64,000 nt of DNA. Origin: Polynucleobacter finlandensis. Lineage in GTDB: Bacteria > Pseudomonadota > Gammaproteobacteria > Burkholderiales > Burkholderiaceae. Positions 47,924 to 56,550 of this stretch are shown here, one piece after another (within the stretch, counting starts at the first letter, position 1; every line of letters begins with the position of its first letter). The notes under the pieces were generated by a model that had not been told where the DNA came from, did no database searches, and saw nothing but the letters and a program-made list of their open reading frames with translations. The stretch covers positions 43,581 through 107,580 of the forward strand of contig NZ_JACVPS010000010.1 of NCBI RefSeq assembly GCF_018881755.1, in the 5' to 3' direction. The translations under genes and the position numbers were made by a program.

Positions 47924-50900
47924 ATTGAACCTGTACCGGGTTAGTTTGTTTAGAAGCCAGAATTTGATGAAGACTATGCAAGCAAGCGTCATCCGGATAA
48001 ATTCTTAGCTCTTCAGGAAACTGCATCAAGCAGGCGCCACCACTAGTAGTCACCGCAGCAGTCAACATCAAGCCCTTAACGGCATCATTGCCACCAGAAG
48101 CTGCTGGCGCCGGTGCGCCAAACTTAGTATCCCGCACTCGGTTAGCCATCAAATAAGGGCCAATTTGAGTACGCAACATTTTCAAATCCGTTGCCGAATC
48201 AATAAATACATGAATATTGCGAGCAAAACGCATCCGGGCACCCGTGATATCCATCACACCTTCCGATACGACGCGCATGCCACCAGAGAATTTATCTGGC
48301 GTCACGTTGACTTTAGCCACCAACAGCTCATCCTCTTTGAGCCAAGAGCGATTCGGCTCATACACCTCGCTATAGAGGGTGACTTCGATTGCCGCGGAGC
48401 CATCATCAATCGTCGCAATCATCATGCGACCACGTTGACCTGTCAGCATGCGAGCTGAAGTGATGATGCCGGCAATCAGCTGATCTTTGCCTTCAGTAAC
48501 CTTAGCAAGCGGTTGACGAATAAAGTGAGAAACCTCCTCACGGTAGGCATCAAACATATGTCCAGTTAAACAAAGTCCTAAGGATGTTTTTTCTTCTTGA
48601 AGGCGTTTCTTCTCAGACCACACCGGCTCACGAACCAATTCAGGCAAATGACGATCCTCTTCACCGGCTGCTTCAAATAAACTCACCTGATGGACAGAGG
48701 CTTCAGCCTGCTCAGCCGCTTCAATGGCACGTGCCAGCGAGGCTAACAGCGTAGAGCGAATGTCGTACAGATTGCCACCAGCAGTCAGCTCATCACGATA
48801 CAAGCTATCAAATGCTCCGGCGCGCATCAGCGCTTCAATTGCACGACGATTTACTTGACGACGATCGACCCGAGCGCAAAAGTCAAACAAGTCTTTAAAT
48901 GGTCCACCACTCTCACGCACCTTCACAATCGATTCAATCGCTGCTTGACCGGTACCCCTTACTGCGCCCAAACCATAACGAATATGACTTAGCGGCGAAT
49001 CTGGCGCTGCATCGGGTGCACGTAATGGCGTGAACTCATAAACACCAGTGTTGATATCTGGTGAGAACACACGAATGTGGTTATTGAGGCAATCGTCATA
49101 CAGAATCTTCACCTTATCGGTGTCATCCATCGCGAGTGATAAGTTGGCCGCCATAAACTCAGCGGGGTAATATGCTTTCAACCAAGCAGTTTGATAGGCC
49201 AAGAGTGCGTAAGCAGCCGCATGGGACTTATTAAAGCCATAGCCCGCAAAGCGCTCCATTAAGTCATAAATCTCGTTGGCTTTGCCCTCGGTAATACCAC
49301 CAGCCTTTGCGCCATCACTGAAGATCTTGCGATGCTGCGCCATCTCTTCTGGTTTTTTCTTACCCATCGCGCGACGCAACATGTCAGCACCACCGAGTGA
49401 GTAACCCCCGATCATCTGCGCCATCTGCATTACCTGCTCCTGATACACCATGATGCCGTAGGTTTCACGCAGAACGGATTCGATGCGAGGATCTGGATAC
49501 TCTACTTTTTGACGTCCGTGCTTACGTTCAATAAAGTCCGGAATCAAATCCATTGGACCTGGGCGATACAAAGCCACCAAAGCAATAATGTCTTCGAAGC
49601 GGTCAGGCTTAGCTTCACGTAGCATGCCTTGCATGCCGCGACTTTCCAACTGGAAAACAGCAACAGTATTCGCCTTCTTGAGAACCTCAAACGCCCCCGC
49701 ATCATCAAGCGGGATCTCGCCAATATTCCAATCTTGACGATCAGCATGCAGGGTTTTAATCCAACGTTCAGCTGCAGCCAAAATAGTGAGCGTAGTTAAA
49801 CCCAAGAAGTCGAACTTCACCAAACCAATCGCTTCAACATCATCTTTATCAAACTGACTAATAACGGAGTTGCTATCTTGATCCTTGGAATCTTTTGCTT
49901 CTTGGGTATAGAGCGGGCAAAAATCCGTTAAGCGGCCAGGGGCAATCAAAACGCCACCCGCATGCATACCCACGTTGCGGGTCATGCCCTCTAACTGCTG
50001 AGCCAAAGATAGTAGCTGGCGCACTTCATCTTCATTCTTCTCGCGCTCAGCCAATTGCTTTTCTTCTTTCTTAGCAATATCAATGGTCATGTATTGACCA
50101 GGCTTATTGGGAATGAGTTTTGCAATGCCGTCGACGAAGTTGTAACCTTGCTCAAGCACACGACCTACGTCACGAATCGCTGCTCTTGCCGCCATCGTGC
50201 CAAATGTCGCAATTTGACTAACAGCGTCTTTGCCGTACTTATCTTTGACGTATTGAATGACGCGATCGCGCCCATGCTGGCAAAAGTCAATATCGAAGTC
50301 GGGCATCGATACCCGCTCAGGATTTAAGAAGCGCTCAAAGAGCAAGTTATAACGCAGGGGATCAAGATCGGTAATACCTAATGAGTAAGCCACTAAAGAG
50401 CCGGCACCAGATCCACGGCCAGGGCCTACTGGGACACCATTGTTTTTTGCCCAGTTAATAAAATCTGCCACGATCAAAAAGTAACCCGGGAAACCCATTT
50501 GAGAAATCGTCTTCACCTCAAACACTAGGCGATCGTGATAGCGAGATTTTTCTTTGGCGCGCTCCTCTGGATCCGGAAAATTACGCTCCATATGACGATC
50601 CAAACCAATCTCCGACAGCGCTAAGAGATATTCATCTAGAGTGATGCCTGGTGGGGTCGGAAAATCTGGCAAGCGGGGTTGACCTAATACCAATGACAGG
50701 TTGCAACGTTTAGCGATTTCTACAGAATTCGCAATCGCAATAGGAAGATCGGCAAAACGTTTCTCCATCTCTTCTTGCGATAAGAAATATTGCTCATCAT
50801 TAAATTTCTTTTGACGGCGTGGATTACCCAAGAGCTCGCCCTCTGCAATGCAAACACGCGCTTCATGGGCCGTGAAATCACTTCTTTGCATAAACTGCAC

Positions 50901-51542
50901 AGGATGCGTAGCGACCACTGGCAAATCCATCTCGCTCGCCATATGACAAGCCCGTTGAAGATGTTGTTCATCTTGTGGATGTCCGCCACGCTGCACTTCA
51001 ATAAAAAAGGCGTCTGGGAAAATCTTGGCCCAGCGACCTGCCGCAGCCTTAGCCTGGTCTTCTTGCCCCGCCAGAAGTGCGGCACCAACATCACCCCAGC
51101 GACCACCGGATAAAGCGATCAAGCCGTGCGCTAAGGTTTTTTTAGTCTTCTTATCTTCCTCTTTAGCTGCTGGCTCAGTAAACCAGGCGGGATCGACCTC
51201 AGCACGACCGCGCGATTGGTTTTCCAAAGAGGCGCGGCTCAGTAACTGGCACAGATTAAGGTAACCAGAATGGTTTTGAACTAAAAGTAGTAAGCGATAA
51301 GGCTGATCAGGATCTTGATGGTTGCTAATCCAAACATCAGCTCCAGCAATCGGTTTAATGCCTTTATCACGCGCGGCTTTATAAAACCGTATTAAGCCAA
51401 ATAAGTTACTTAGATCGGTTAAGGCTAAAGCCCCCATTCCATCTTTTTCAGCCTGCGCTACCGCATCGTCAATGCGCACAATCCCATCCGTAATTGAAAA
51501 CTCGGAATGAAGGCGAAGATGAACAAAACGGGGTGAAGCCAT
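47916..51542 (-). CDS. dnaE: DNA polymerase III alpha subunit
   Basis: Catalytic subunit of the replicase. The 1208-residue protein has the PHP domain (HLRLHSEFSITDG near residue 6), the polymerase core with GPGRGSGAGSLVAYSLGITDLDPL and the catalytic PDFDIDF (near 410-416), the GYGFNKSHAAAYALLAYQT motif (about 760-780), the helix-hairpin-helix and the OB fold (ITSARMLTGQRGRMMIATIDD). Length is slightly above the 1160 of E. coli. It is divergent from gluQ across 15 bp and convergent with the LPS operon. Confidence 0.97.
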   Translation of the reverse strand: MASPRFVHLRLHSEFSITDGIVRIDDAVAQAEKDGMGALALTDLSNLFGLIRFYKAARDKGIKPIAGADVWISNHQDPDQPYRLLLLVQNHSGYLNLCQLLSRASLENQSRGRAEVDPAWFTEPAAKEEDKKTKKTLAHGLIALSGGRWGDVGAALLAGQEDQAKAAAGRWAKIFPDAFFIEVQRGGHPQDEQHLQRACHMASEMDLPVVATHPVQFMQRSDFTAHEARVCIAEGELLGNPRRQKKFNDEQYFLSQEEMEKRFADLPIAIANSVEIAKRCNLSLVLGQPRLPDFPTPPGITLDEYLLALSEIGLDRHMERNFPDPEERAKEKSRYHDRLVFEVKTISQMGFPGYFLIVADFINWAKNNGVPVGPGRGSGAGSLVAYSLGITDLDPLRYNLLFERFLNPERVSMPDFDIDFCQHGRDRVIQYVKDKYGKDAVSQIATFGTMAARAAIRDVGRVLEQGYNFVDGIAKLIPNKPGQYMTIDIAKKEEKQLAEREKNEDEVRQLLSLAQQLEGMTRNVGMHAGGVLIAPGRLTDFCPLYTQEAKDSKDQDSNSVISQFDKDDVEAIGLVKFDFLGLTTLTILAAAERWIKTLHADRQDWNIGEIPLDDAGAFEVLKKANTVAVFQLESRGMQGMLREAKPDRFEDIIALVALYRPGPMDLIPDFIERKHGRQKVEYPDPRIESVLRETYGIMVYQEQVMQMAQMIGGYSLGGADMLRRAMGKKKPEEMAQHRKIFSDGAKAGGITEGKANEIYDLMERFAGYGFNKSHAAAYALLAYQTAWLKAYYPAEFMAANLSLAMDDTDKVKILYDDCLNNHIRVFSPDINTGVYEFTPLRAPDAAPDSPLSHIRYGLGAVRGTGQAAIESIVKVRESGGPFKDLFDFCARVDRRQVNRRAIEALMRAGAFDSLYRDELTAGGNLYDIRSTLLASLARAIEAAEQAEASVHQVSLFEAAGEEDRHLPELVREPVWSEKKRLQEEKTSLGLCLTGHMFDAYREEVSHFIRQPLAKVTEGKDQLIAGIITSARMLTGQRGRMMIATIDDGSAAIEVTLYSEVYEPNRSWLKEDELLVAKVNVTPDKFSGGMRVVSEGVMDITGARMRFARNIHVFIDSATDLKMLRTQIGPYLMANRVRDTKFGAPAPAASGGNDAVKGLMLTAAVTTSGGACLMQFPEELRIYPDDACLHSLHQILASKQTNPVQVQYL

Positions 51543-51557
51543 GAGATCATTTTAGCT

Positions 51558-52505
51558 GTGAACGATCCAAAAAATCCCCCATCCCCAGCCAGCGGCTATC
51601 GCGGGCGATTTGCCCCCTCGCCTACCGGTCCGCTTCATGCTGGATCGCTAGTTGCCGCCCTCGGAAGCTGGCTGGATGCCAAGAAAAATGGAGGTAAGTG
51701 GCTACTCAGGATTGAGGACGTAGACGGTCCAAGATCTATCCCTGGGGCTGACCTGGAAATCATGCGCCAATTGCTGGCCTGTGGCCTGCAGTGGGACGAG
51801 GAAGTGACTTGGCAATCCGAATGCCAAGAAGACTATCAAAGCGCTCTAGAGGCCTTAAACCAGCATAAATGCCTGTATCCCTGCACCTGTTCCCGCCAAA
51901 CGATTGCTAACGCCCTGGCTACCCAGGGGATTGAAAATCCCCGTAACCAAGAAATGGTCTACCCAGAGACCTGCCGCCCGATCGAGCTTGGAATAAACAA
52001 TCTTTCCACCAGGAAGATGGCCTGGAGGTTAGCCCTTCCCAGCAATCTGGTCATTGAATTTGAGGATCGGTGGCTTGGGACTCAAAAACAACAACTAAAC
52101 CAGGCTGTGGGCGATTTTGTCCTGCGTCGCAGTGATGGGTTGTTCGCCTATCAACTAGCAGTTGTTGTTGATGATGCGGCACAAGGTATTACCCATATCG
52201 TGCGTGGCGAGGATTTGCTGAGTAATACCGCCAGACAAATCTATTTACAAACTGTACTGGCTTACGATCGGCCGCAATATCTACATCTACCCCTCGTACT
52301 GGATGAGCATGGTGAGAAACTCAGCAAGCAAACGCTAGCAACTCAAATTCATACACAGGATACAAAAAGCGTGCTGCAAGAGTTGCAGAAAGCAGCAGCG
52401 CATTTAGGCTTGAGGAATTTACCGAATAGGGAAAGTGTTTCGATTGCAGAGTGGCTCTTAGCAGCCACTCATGCATGGGGCAATCAAAGTAATCAAAAAA
52501 TATAA
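51558..52505 (+). CDS. gluQ: Glutamyl-queuosine tRNA(Asp) synthetase
   Basis: Paralogue of GluRS lacking the anticodon-binding domain that glutamylates queuosine-34 of tRNA-Asp. The 315-residue protein has GRFAPSPTGPLHAGSL (HIGH-like, about 21-36), zinc ligands near CTCSRQ and PETCR, and the KMSKS-like GEKLSKQ (about 252-258). The start codon is GTG at 51558; there is no ATG before the HIGH motif. QueG, another queuosine gene, is at 60.8 kb but not linked. Confidence 0.93.
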   Translation: MNDPKNPPSPASGYRGRFAPSPTGPLHAGSLVAALGSWLDAKKNGGKWLLRIEDVDGPRSIPGADLEIMRQLLACGLQWDEEVTWQSECQEDYQSALEALNQHKCLYPCTCSRQTIANALATQGIENPRNQEMVYPETCRPIELGINNLSTRKMAWRLALPSNLVIEFEDRWLGTQKQQLNQAVGDFVLRRSDGLFAYQLAVVVDDAAQGITHIVRGEDLLSNTARQIYLQTVLAYDRPQYLHLPLVLDEHGEKLSKQTLATQIHTQDTKSVLQELQKAAAHLGLRNLPNRESVSIAEWLLAATHAWGNQSNQKI

Positions 52506-52529
52506 AACAATCCTACAAAGCTAAGCAGA

Positions 52530-53984
52530 TTATTTTTTCTTAAAGCCGCCTAGTAAAGCACCAACAGCCGGCTTGGCAGGAGTGATCCCAACCTTCTTTG
52601 CCTCTGGCACTGCAGATCCATCAGGATTAGTCGCTTTAGGAGTCGCGGCAGACTCATAAGGCATATAGAAAAATGGGTCTGACATTTTGGCTGGTGCAGC
52701 TTGCGCCGATGAACTTCTGCTTGGCGATACCGCCCTACTTGGGGAAGCAGCTCTGCTTGGCGCTGAACTTCCTTCGGGGAGCGGCAGCACATCCAATTTG
52801 CGCTTCATTAACTTTTCGATATCGTCGAGTAAACGCTTTTCACTGCCGTCCACTAACGCAATCGCATCGCCTGTACTACCAGCGCGACCAGTACGGCCAA
52901 TGCGGTGAATAAAATCTTCCGCACTAAATGGTAATTCGTGATTAATCACGCAAGGCATGTCTGGAATATCTAAACCGCGAGCAGCTACATCAGTGGCAAC
53001 TAAAGCTTCAATCGCGCCCGACTTAAAAGCATCCAACGTTAAGGTGCGCTCACCCTGACTCTTATCTCCATGAATAGCTCCCGCCCTAATACCATCACGC
53101 TCAAGAGCACGTGACAATCTTGCGCACCCTAAACGGCTATTGGTAAAGATGATGCATTGACGCGATAAACCTTGGCGAGTACGTGACTCCAAAATTCTGA
53201 CAATGGCACGCTGCTTATCAGCAGAAGGCACCATATGCACCACCTGCTTCACGGTATCGGCTGCTGCGTTCTGACGCGCCACCTCAATCGTCACCGGGGT
53301 ACGCAAATAACTTTGCGCTAACTTCTTAATCTCTGGCGAGAAAGTGGCTGAGAACAAGAGGGTTTGGCGTTGCGCCGGAATTAAATCAATGATGCGCTGC
53401 AAGTCTGGCAAGAAGCCCATATCCAGCATGCGATCGGCTTCATCAAGAACCAGAATTTCTACTTGCGATAAGTTTGCGACTTTAGAGCCAAGATGATCGA
53501 GCAAGCGTCCAGGGGTAGCAATCAAAATCTCAACACCATTGCGCAAGATCGCAACTTGCTCTTTCATATCCACGCCACCATAAACCACGGCAGCACGTAA
53601 ATCCGTATGCTTTGAATAGCTCGCAGCATTCTCTGATACCTGCACTGCCAACTCACGTGTTGGGGTTAAGACTAAAGCGCGAATCGGGTGACGTGCAGGT
53701 GATGAGCTTTTACTCGCATGACGCAAGATTTTTTGAATAATCGGCAATACGAAAGCGGCCGTTTTACCGGTTCCCGTTTGCGCTGCGCCCATCAAATCTC
53801 TACCCTCTAAGACATGCGGGATAGCTTTCGCTTGAATAGGTGTTGGGGTGATATAACCCTGATCCGATACCGCTTTTTGAATCAGCGGATCTAGACCAAA
53901 GTCAGCAAAAGTAATTGTTGCTTCAGGGGCGCTGTCTTCAGCAACCCCTGTGGAGGTATTTATTTCAGTAACAGTATTAGTCAA
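52530..53984 (-). CDS. rhlE: DEAD-box RNA helicase, RhlE-like
   Basis: ATP-dependent RNA helicase acting in ribosome assembly or RNA decay. The 484-residue protein has the Q motif (PTPIQAKAIP), motif I AQTGTGKT, Ia PTRELA, II DEAD, III SAT and VI HRIGRTGRAG in order, then a low-complexity Ser/Ala/Pro tail (about 405-440, repeated PSRA). The opening TFADFGLDPLIQKAVSDQGY is RhlE-type. Confidence 0.92.
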   Translation of the reverse strand: MTNTVTEINTSTGVAEDSAPEATITFADFGLDPLIQKAVSDQGYITPTPIQAKAIPHVLEGRDLMGAAQTGTGKTAAFVLPIIQKILRHASKSSSPARHPIRALVLTPTRELAVQVSENAASYSKHTDLRAAVVYGGVDMKEQVAILRNGVEILIATPGRLLDHLGSKVANLSQVEILVLDEADRMLDMGFLPDLQRIIDLIPAQRQTLLFSATFSPEIKKLAQSYLRTPVTIEVARQNAAADTVKQVVHMVPSADKQRAIVRILESRTRQGLSRQCIIFTNSRLGCARLSRALERDGIRAGAIHGDKSQGERTLTLDAFKSGAIEALVATDVAARGLDIPDMPCVINHELPFSAEDFIHRIGRTGRAGSTGDAIALVDGSEKRLLDDIEKLMKRKLDVLPLPEGSSAPSRAASPSRAVSPSRSSSAQAAPAKMSDPFFYMPYESAATPKATNPDGSAVPEAKKVGITPAKPAVGALLGGFKKK

Positions 53985-53990
53985 GGTAAC

Positions 53991-54398
53991 TTACAAGATG
54001 GCCGCAATGCCGGCCTTAGCAGTGGCAGCATCCTCGGTCGATTTAACGCCGGAAACGCCGACTGCGCCGATGGTAAAACCATTTACCTCGATATTGACCC
54101 CACCTTCCAACATCCCCGAAATGTGCGGAGCTGATAGGAAAGAAATACGGCCGTTATTAATAATTTCTTCATAAACACGGCTCTCGCGTTTACCCATCGC
54201 AGCAGTGCGTGCTTTTTCCTGAGCAATATAGGCAGATACAGGAGCGCAACCATCACGACGAATTAATCCCAATACATGTCCACCATCATCGCAAACAGCA
54301 ATGGTCACAGCCCAATTATTTTCGGCAGCATGTTTATCGGCAGCGTCCAAAATCTTTTGAACATCAGCTTGAGTTAAGTAAGGTTTTGTAGCCAACAT
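53991..54398 (-). CDS. GlcG/HbpS-family (DUF336) protein
   Basis: A 135-residue single-domain protein of the GlcG/HbpS family: LTQADVQKILDAADKHAAENNW, the DDGGHVLGLIRRDG strand and GVNIEVNGFTIGAVGVSGV at the end. Relatives are found beside glycolate oxidase genes or as heme-binding extracellular sensors. This copy lacks a signal peptide, so a cytosolic role is likely. It sits just before the glyoxylate/2-hydroxyacid locus (same strand as the aminotransferase), which agrees with a GlcG-type association. The function is not established. Confidence 0.88.
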   Translation of the reverse strand: MLATKPYLTQADVQKILDAADKHAAENNWAVTIAVCDDGGHVLGLIRRDGCAPVSAYIAQEKARTAAMGKRESRVYEEIINNGRISFLSAPHISGMLEGGVNIEVNGFTIGAVGVSGVKSTEDAATAKAGIAAIL

Positions 54399-54487
54399 GG
54401 TTCGTCTCTCTATCTCGAATAGGGTTTATATGATAAAAATGCTTTATATAAGTACTTGAATTATAAGGGTTGCAAGCCTAGAACCTC

Positions 54488-55672
54488 TTATTTCAGGAAC
54501 TCTTGGGCTGCCACTACCCCGCTTGCTTTGGGTTTAAAGCCCATTGAGCCCAGACTCATCTCTACCCCGCTCAAAGCAGCCATTAAGCTCAGCTCATTAC
54601 AGTCGCCCAAATGACCAATACGGAAGGCTTTGCCTTTAATTTTGCCAAGACCAGTACCTAGAGAAAGATTGAACTTCTCTAGAGCATGTTTACGTAATAC
54701 ATCAGCATCCATACCTTCAGGCGTTGCAATACAAGTGAGCACAGGAGAGTAGCAATCGGTGTCTTGACACTGAATCTCCAAGCCCCATGCATTAACTGCT
54801 TCACGACACGCTGCAGCCAAACGTTGGTGACGAGCAAAAATCGTATCCAAACCTTCGGCCATCATCATGTCCATCGCTTCATGCAAGCCATACATCAAAT
54901 TGGTGCTGGGTGTTGTTGGCCAAAAACCCGTTTTATTGGACTCCAAAATTTCATCCCAAGCCCAGTAGGACTTTGGTATTTTATTGGTTTTGCTGACTTC
55001 AATCGCGCGAGAAGATAGCGCATTAAAACCAATCCCAGGAGGTAACATCAGGCCTTTTTGTGATCCAGAAATCGTCACATCAGCACCCCACTGATCGTGC
55101 TCATAGTCCGCAGAACCCAAGCCAGACACGCTATCTACCAATAACAAGGCAGGATGCTTTACAGCATCAATGGCTTTACGTACTGCTGCAATATTTGAAG
55201 TCACACCGGTTGACGTTTCGTTATGCACGACACATACAGCTTTGATTTCATGTTGGGTATCTTTGCGAAGACGCTCTTCAATCAAAGATGCATCCACACC
55301 CCAACGCCAAGAATCTTGTCCGGCCTTACCCACTACTTCAACATCAATACCAAGACGCTTTGCAAGCGCACGCCATAAATTGGCGAACTGTCCGGTTTCA
55401 TAAAACAAGACCTTGTCCCCAGGATTGAGCACATTTACTAAAGCACCCTCCCAAGCACCTGTCCCGGATGCAGAATAAATAATCACCGGCTGCTCAGTTT
55501 TAAAAATCTTTTTAATCCCATCTAACACCTTCAAGCCGAACTGACCAAACTCAGGGCCACGATGATCGATGGTTTGATAGCTGATGGCGCGCAATACACG
55601 CGGCGGCACTGGACTTGGCCCAGGAATATGTAAGAAATGGCGTCCAGAAGGATGGTTATCCAGTTTTAGCAT
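54488..55672 (-). CDS. Alanine-glyoxylate / serine-glyoxylate type aminotransferase
   Basis: Class V PLP aminotransferase of the AGAT/SGAT family converting glyoxylate to glycine with an amino donor (alanine or serine); PucG-like ureidoglycine use is an alternative. The 394-residue protein has IPGPSPVPPRVLRAI at the start, SASGTGAWEGALVNVLNPGD (about 61-80) and the PLP lysine in ISGSQKGLMLPPG (near 205). The frame allows a GTG start at 55684, but ATG at 55672 is preferred. It is divergent from gntR, with GntR-type operators in between. Confidence 0.9.
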   Translation of the reverse strand: MLKLDNHPSGRHFLHIPGPSPVPPRVLRAISYQTIDHRGPEFGQFGLKVLDGIKKIFKTEQPVIIYSASGTGAWEGALVNVLNPGDKVLFYETGQFANLWRALAKRLGIDVEVVGKAGQDSWRWGVDASLIEERLRKDTQHEIKAVCVVHNETSTGVTSNIAAVRKAIDAVKHPALLLVDSVSGLGSADYEHDQWGADVTISGSQKGLMLPPGIGFNALSSRAIEVSKTNKIPKSYWAWDEILESNKTGFWPTTPSTNLMYGLHEAMDMMMAEGLDTIFARHQRLAAACREAVNAWGLEIQCQDTDCYSPVLTCIATPEGMDADVLRKHALEKFNLSLGTGLGKIKGKAFRIGHLGDCNELSLMAALSGVEMSLGSMGFKPKASGVVAAQEFLK

Positions 55673-55739
55673 GGCTTGTCTCACTTGCTTTGATGGTTAA
55701 GAGTGGGTCTAGTGTAAGGGAATTTTAAAGAATTATCAG

Positions 55740-55753
55740 TTTTGTATGCAAAA
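55740..55753. promoter_or_regulatory. GntR-type operator 1 (imperfect)
   Basis: TTTTGTATGCAAAA, a 14-bp dyad with one central mismatch pair, 67 bp upstream of the aminotransferase start. It shares TTTGTAT with operator 2, 83 bp away centre to centre. Confidence 0.55.
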
Positions 55754-55821
55754 TATATTTCTAAAACATCAAAATAAAGGCTTATTTAGTGATTATTTAT
55801 GCTTTATCATCAGATATCGTT

Positions 55822-55837
55822 AATTTGTATACAAATT
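55822..55837. promoter_or_regulatory. GntR-type operator 2 (perfect)
   Basis: AATTTGTATACAAATT is a perfect 16-bp palindrome, 21 bp upstream of the gntR ATG. TNGTATACNA-like palindromes are typical of FadR/FCD-type GntR regulators, so autoregulation is expected. Confidence 0.65.
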
Positions 55838-55858
55838 TAGAAGGGCATCAGATAAGTC

Positions 55859-56548
55859 ATGGATCTCATTGCGCAGCCCAATTCTCAGAATTTGCATGAA
55901 GGCACCTTCCAAAAGCTCAGGTCACTATTGGTAGAGGGTGTGATCGCCCCCGGCAGCAAACTCAATGAGCGCGAACTCGCTGAAAGCCTAAACGTTTCTC
56001 GTACCCCAATTAGAGAGGCCATTAAACGCCTCGCTGCTGATGGTTTGGTGGAGTTAATCGCCAATCGTGGGGCGATTGCCGTGCAACTGAGTCATGCTGA
56101 TGTAGTGCATACCTTTGATGTGATCGCACAACTAGAAGGCTATTCAGGTGAGTTGGCTGCAAAAAATATTAGCGCCGCCACCCTATCCGAACTGGAAGCC
56201 CTTCAATACGAGATGATGGCCTCTTATGCGCGTCGTGATTTATCCAACTATTACAAGTTGAACTTGAGAATCCATCACCTCATTAATCAAGCGGCAAACA
56301 ACCCTGTGCTCACACAACTTTTTTCTCAAGTCAATGCACGCATTGAAGCTTTACGTTTTCGCTCCAACCAGAATGGCGTGAAGTGGGAGAAGGCAGTGGA
56401 AGAACATCAAGAAATGATTGATGCGCTAAAGACCCATGACAGCGAGCGTATGCGTAAAGTGATGATCCAACATGTCATGAATAAACGTGATGTGGTGATT
56501 GAGCTACTCAAATCGGAAGCTGCAAATACTACAAGCGAAATAAACTAA
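55859..56548 (+). CDS. GntR-family regulator (FadR/FCD subgroup)
   Basis: A 229-residue regulator: N-terminal winged helix (LRSLLVEGVIAPGSKLNERELAESLNVSRTPIREAIKRLAADGL, about 19-62) and an all-helical FCD ligand domain with the metal-binding Asp/His pattern, including LNLRIHHLI and EEHQEMIDAL. FCD members bind small carboxylates such as glycolate, lactate or glyoxylate. It is 2 bp upstream of the FAD/Fe-S dehydrogenase, so they are cotranscribed, and palindromes upstream suggest control of both divergent arms. Confidence 0.92.
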   Translation: MDLIAQPNSQNLHEGTFQKLRSLLVEGVIAPGSKLNERELAESLNVSRTPIREAIKRLAADGLVELIANRGAIAVQLSHADVVHTFDVIAQLEGYSGELAAKNISAATLSELEALQYEMMASYARRDLSNYYKLNLRIHHLINQAANNPVLTQLFSQVNARIEALRFRSNQNGVKWEKAVEEHQEMIDALKTHDSERMRKVMIQHVMNKRDVVIELLKSEAANTTSEIN

Positions 56549-56550
56549 GT

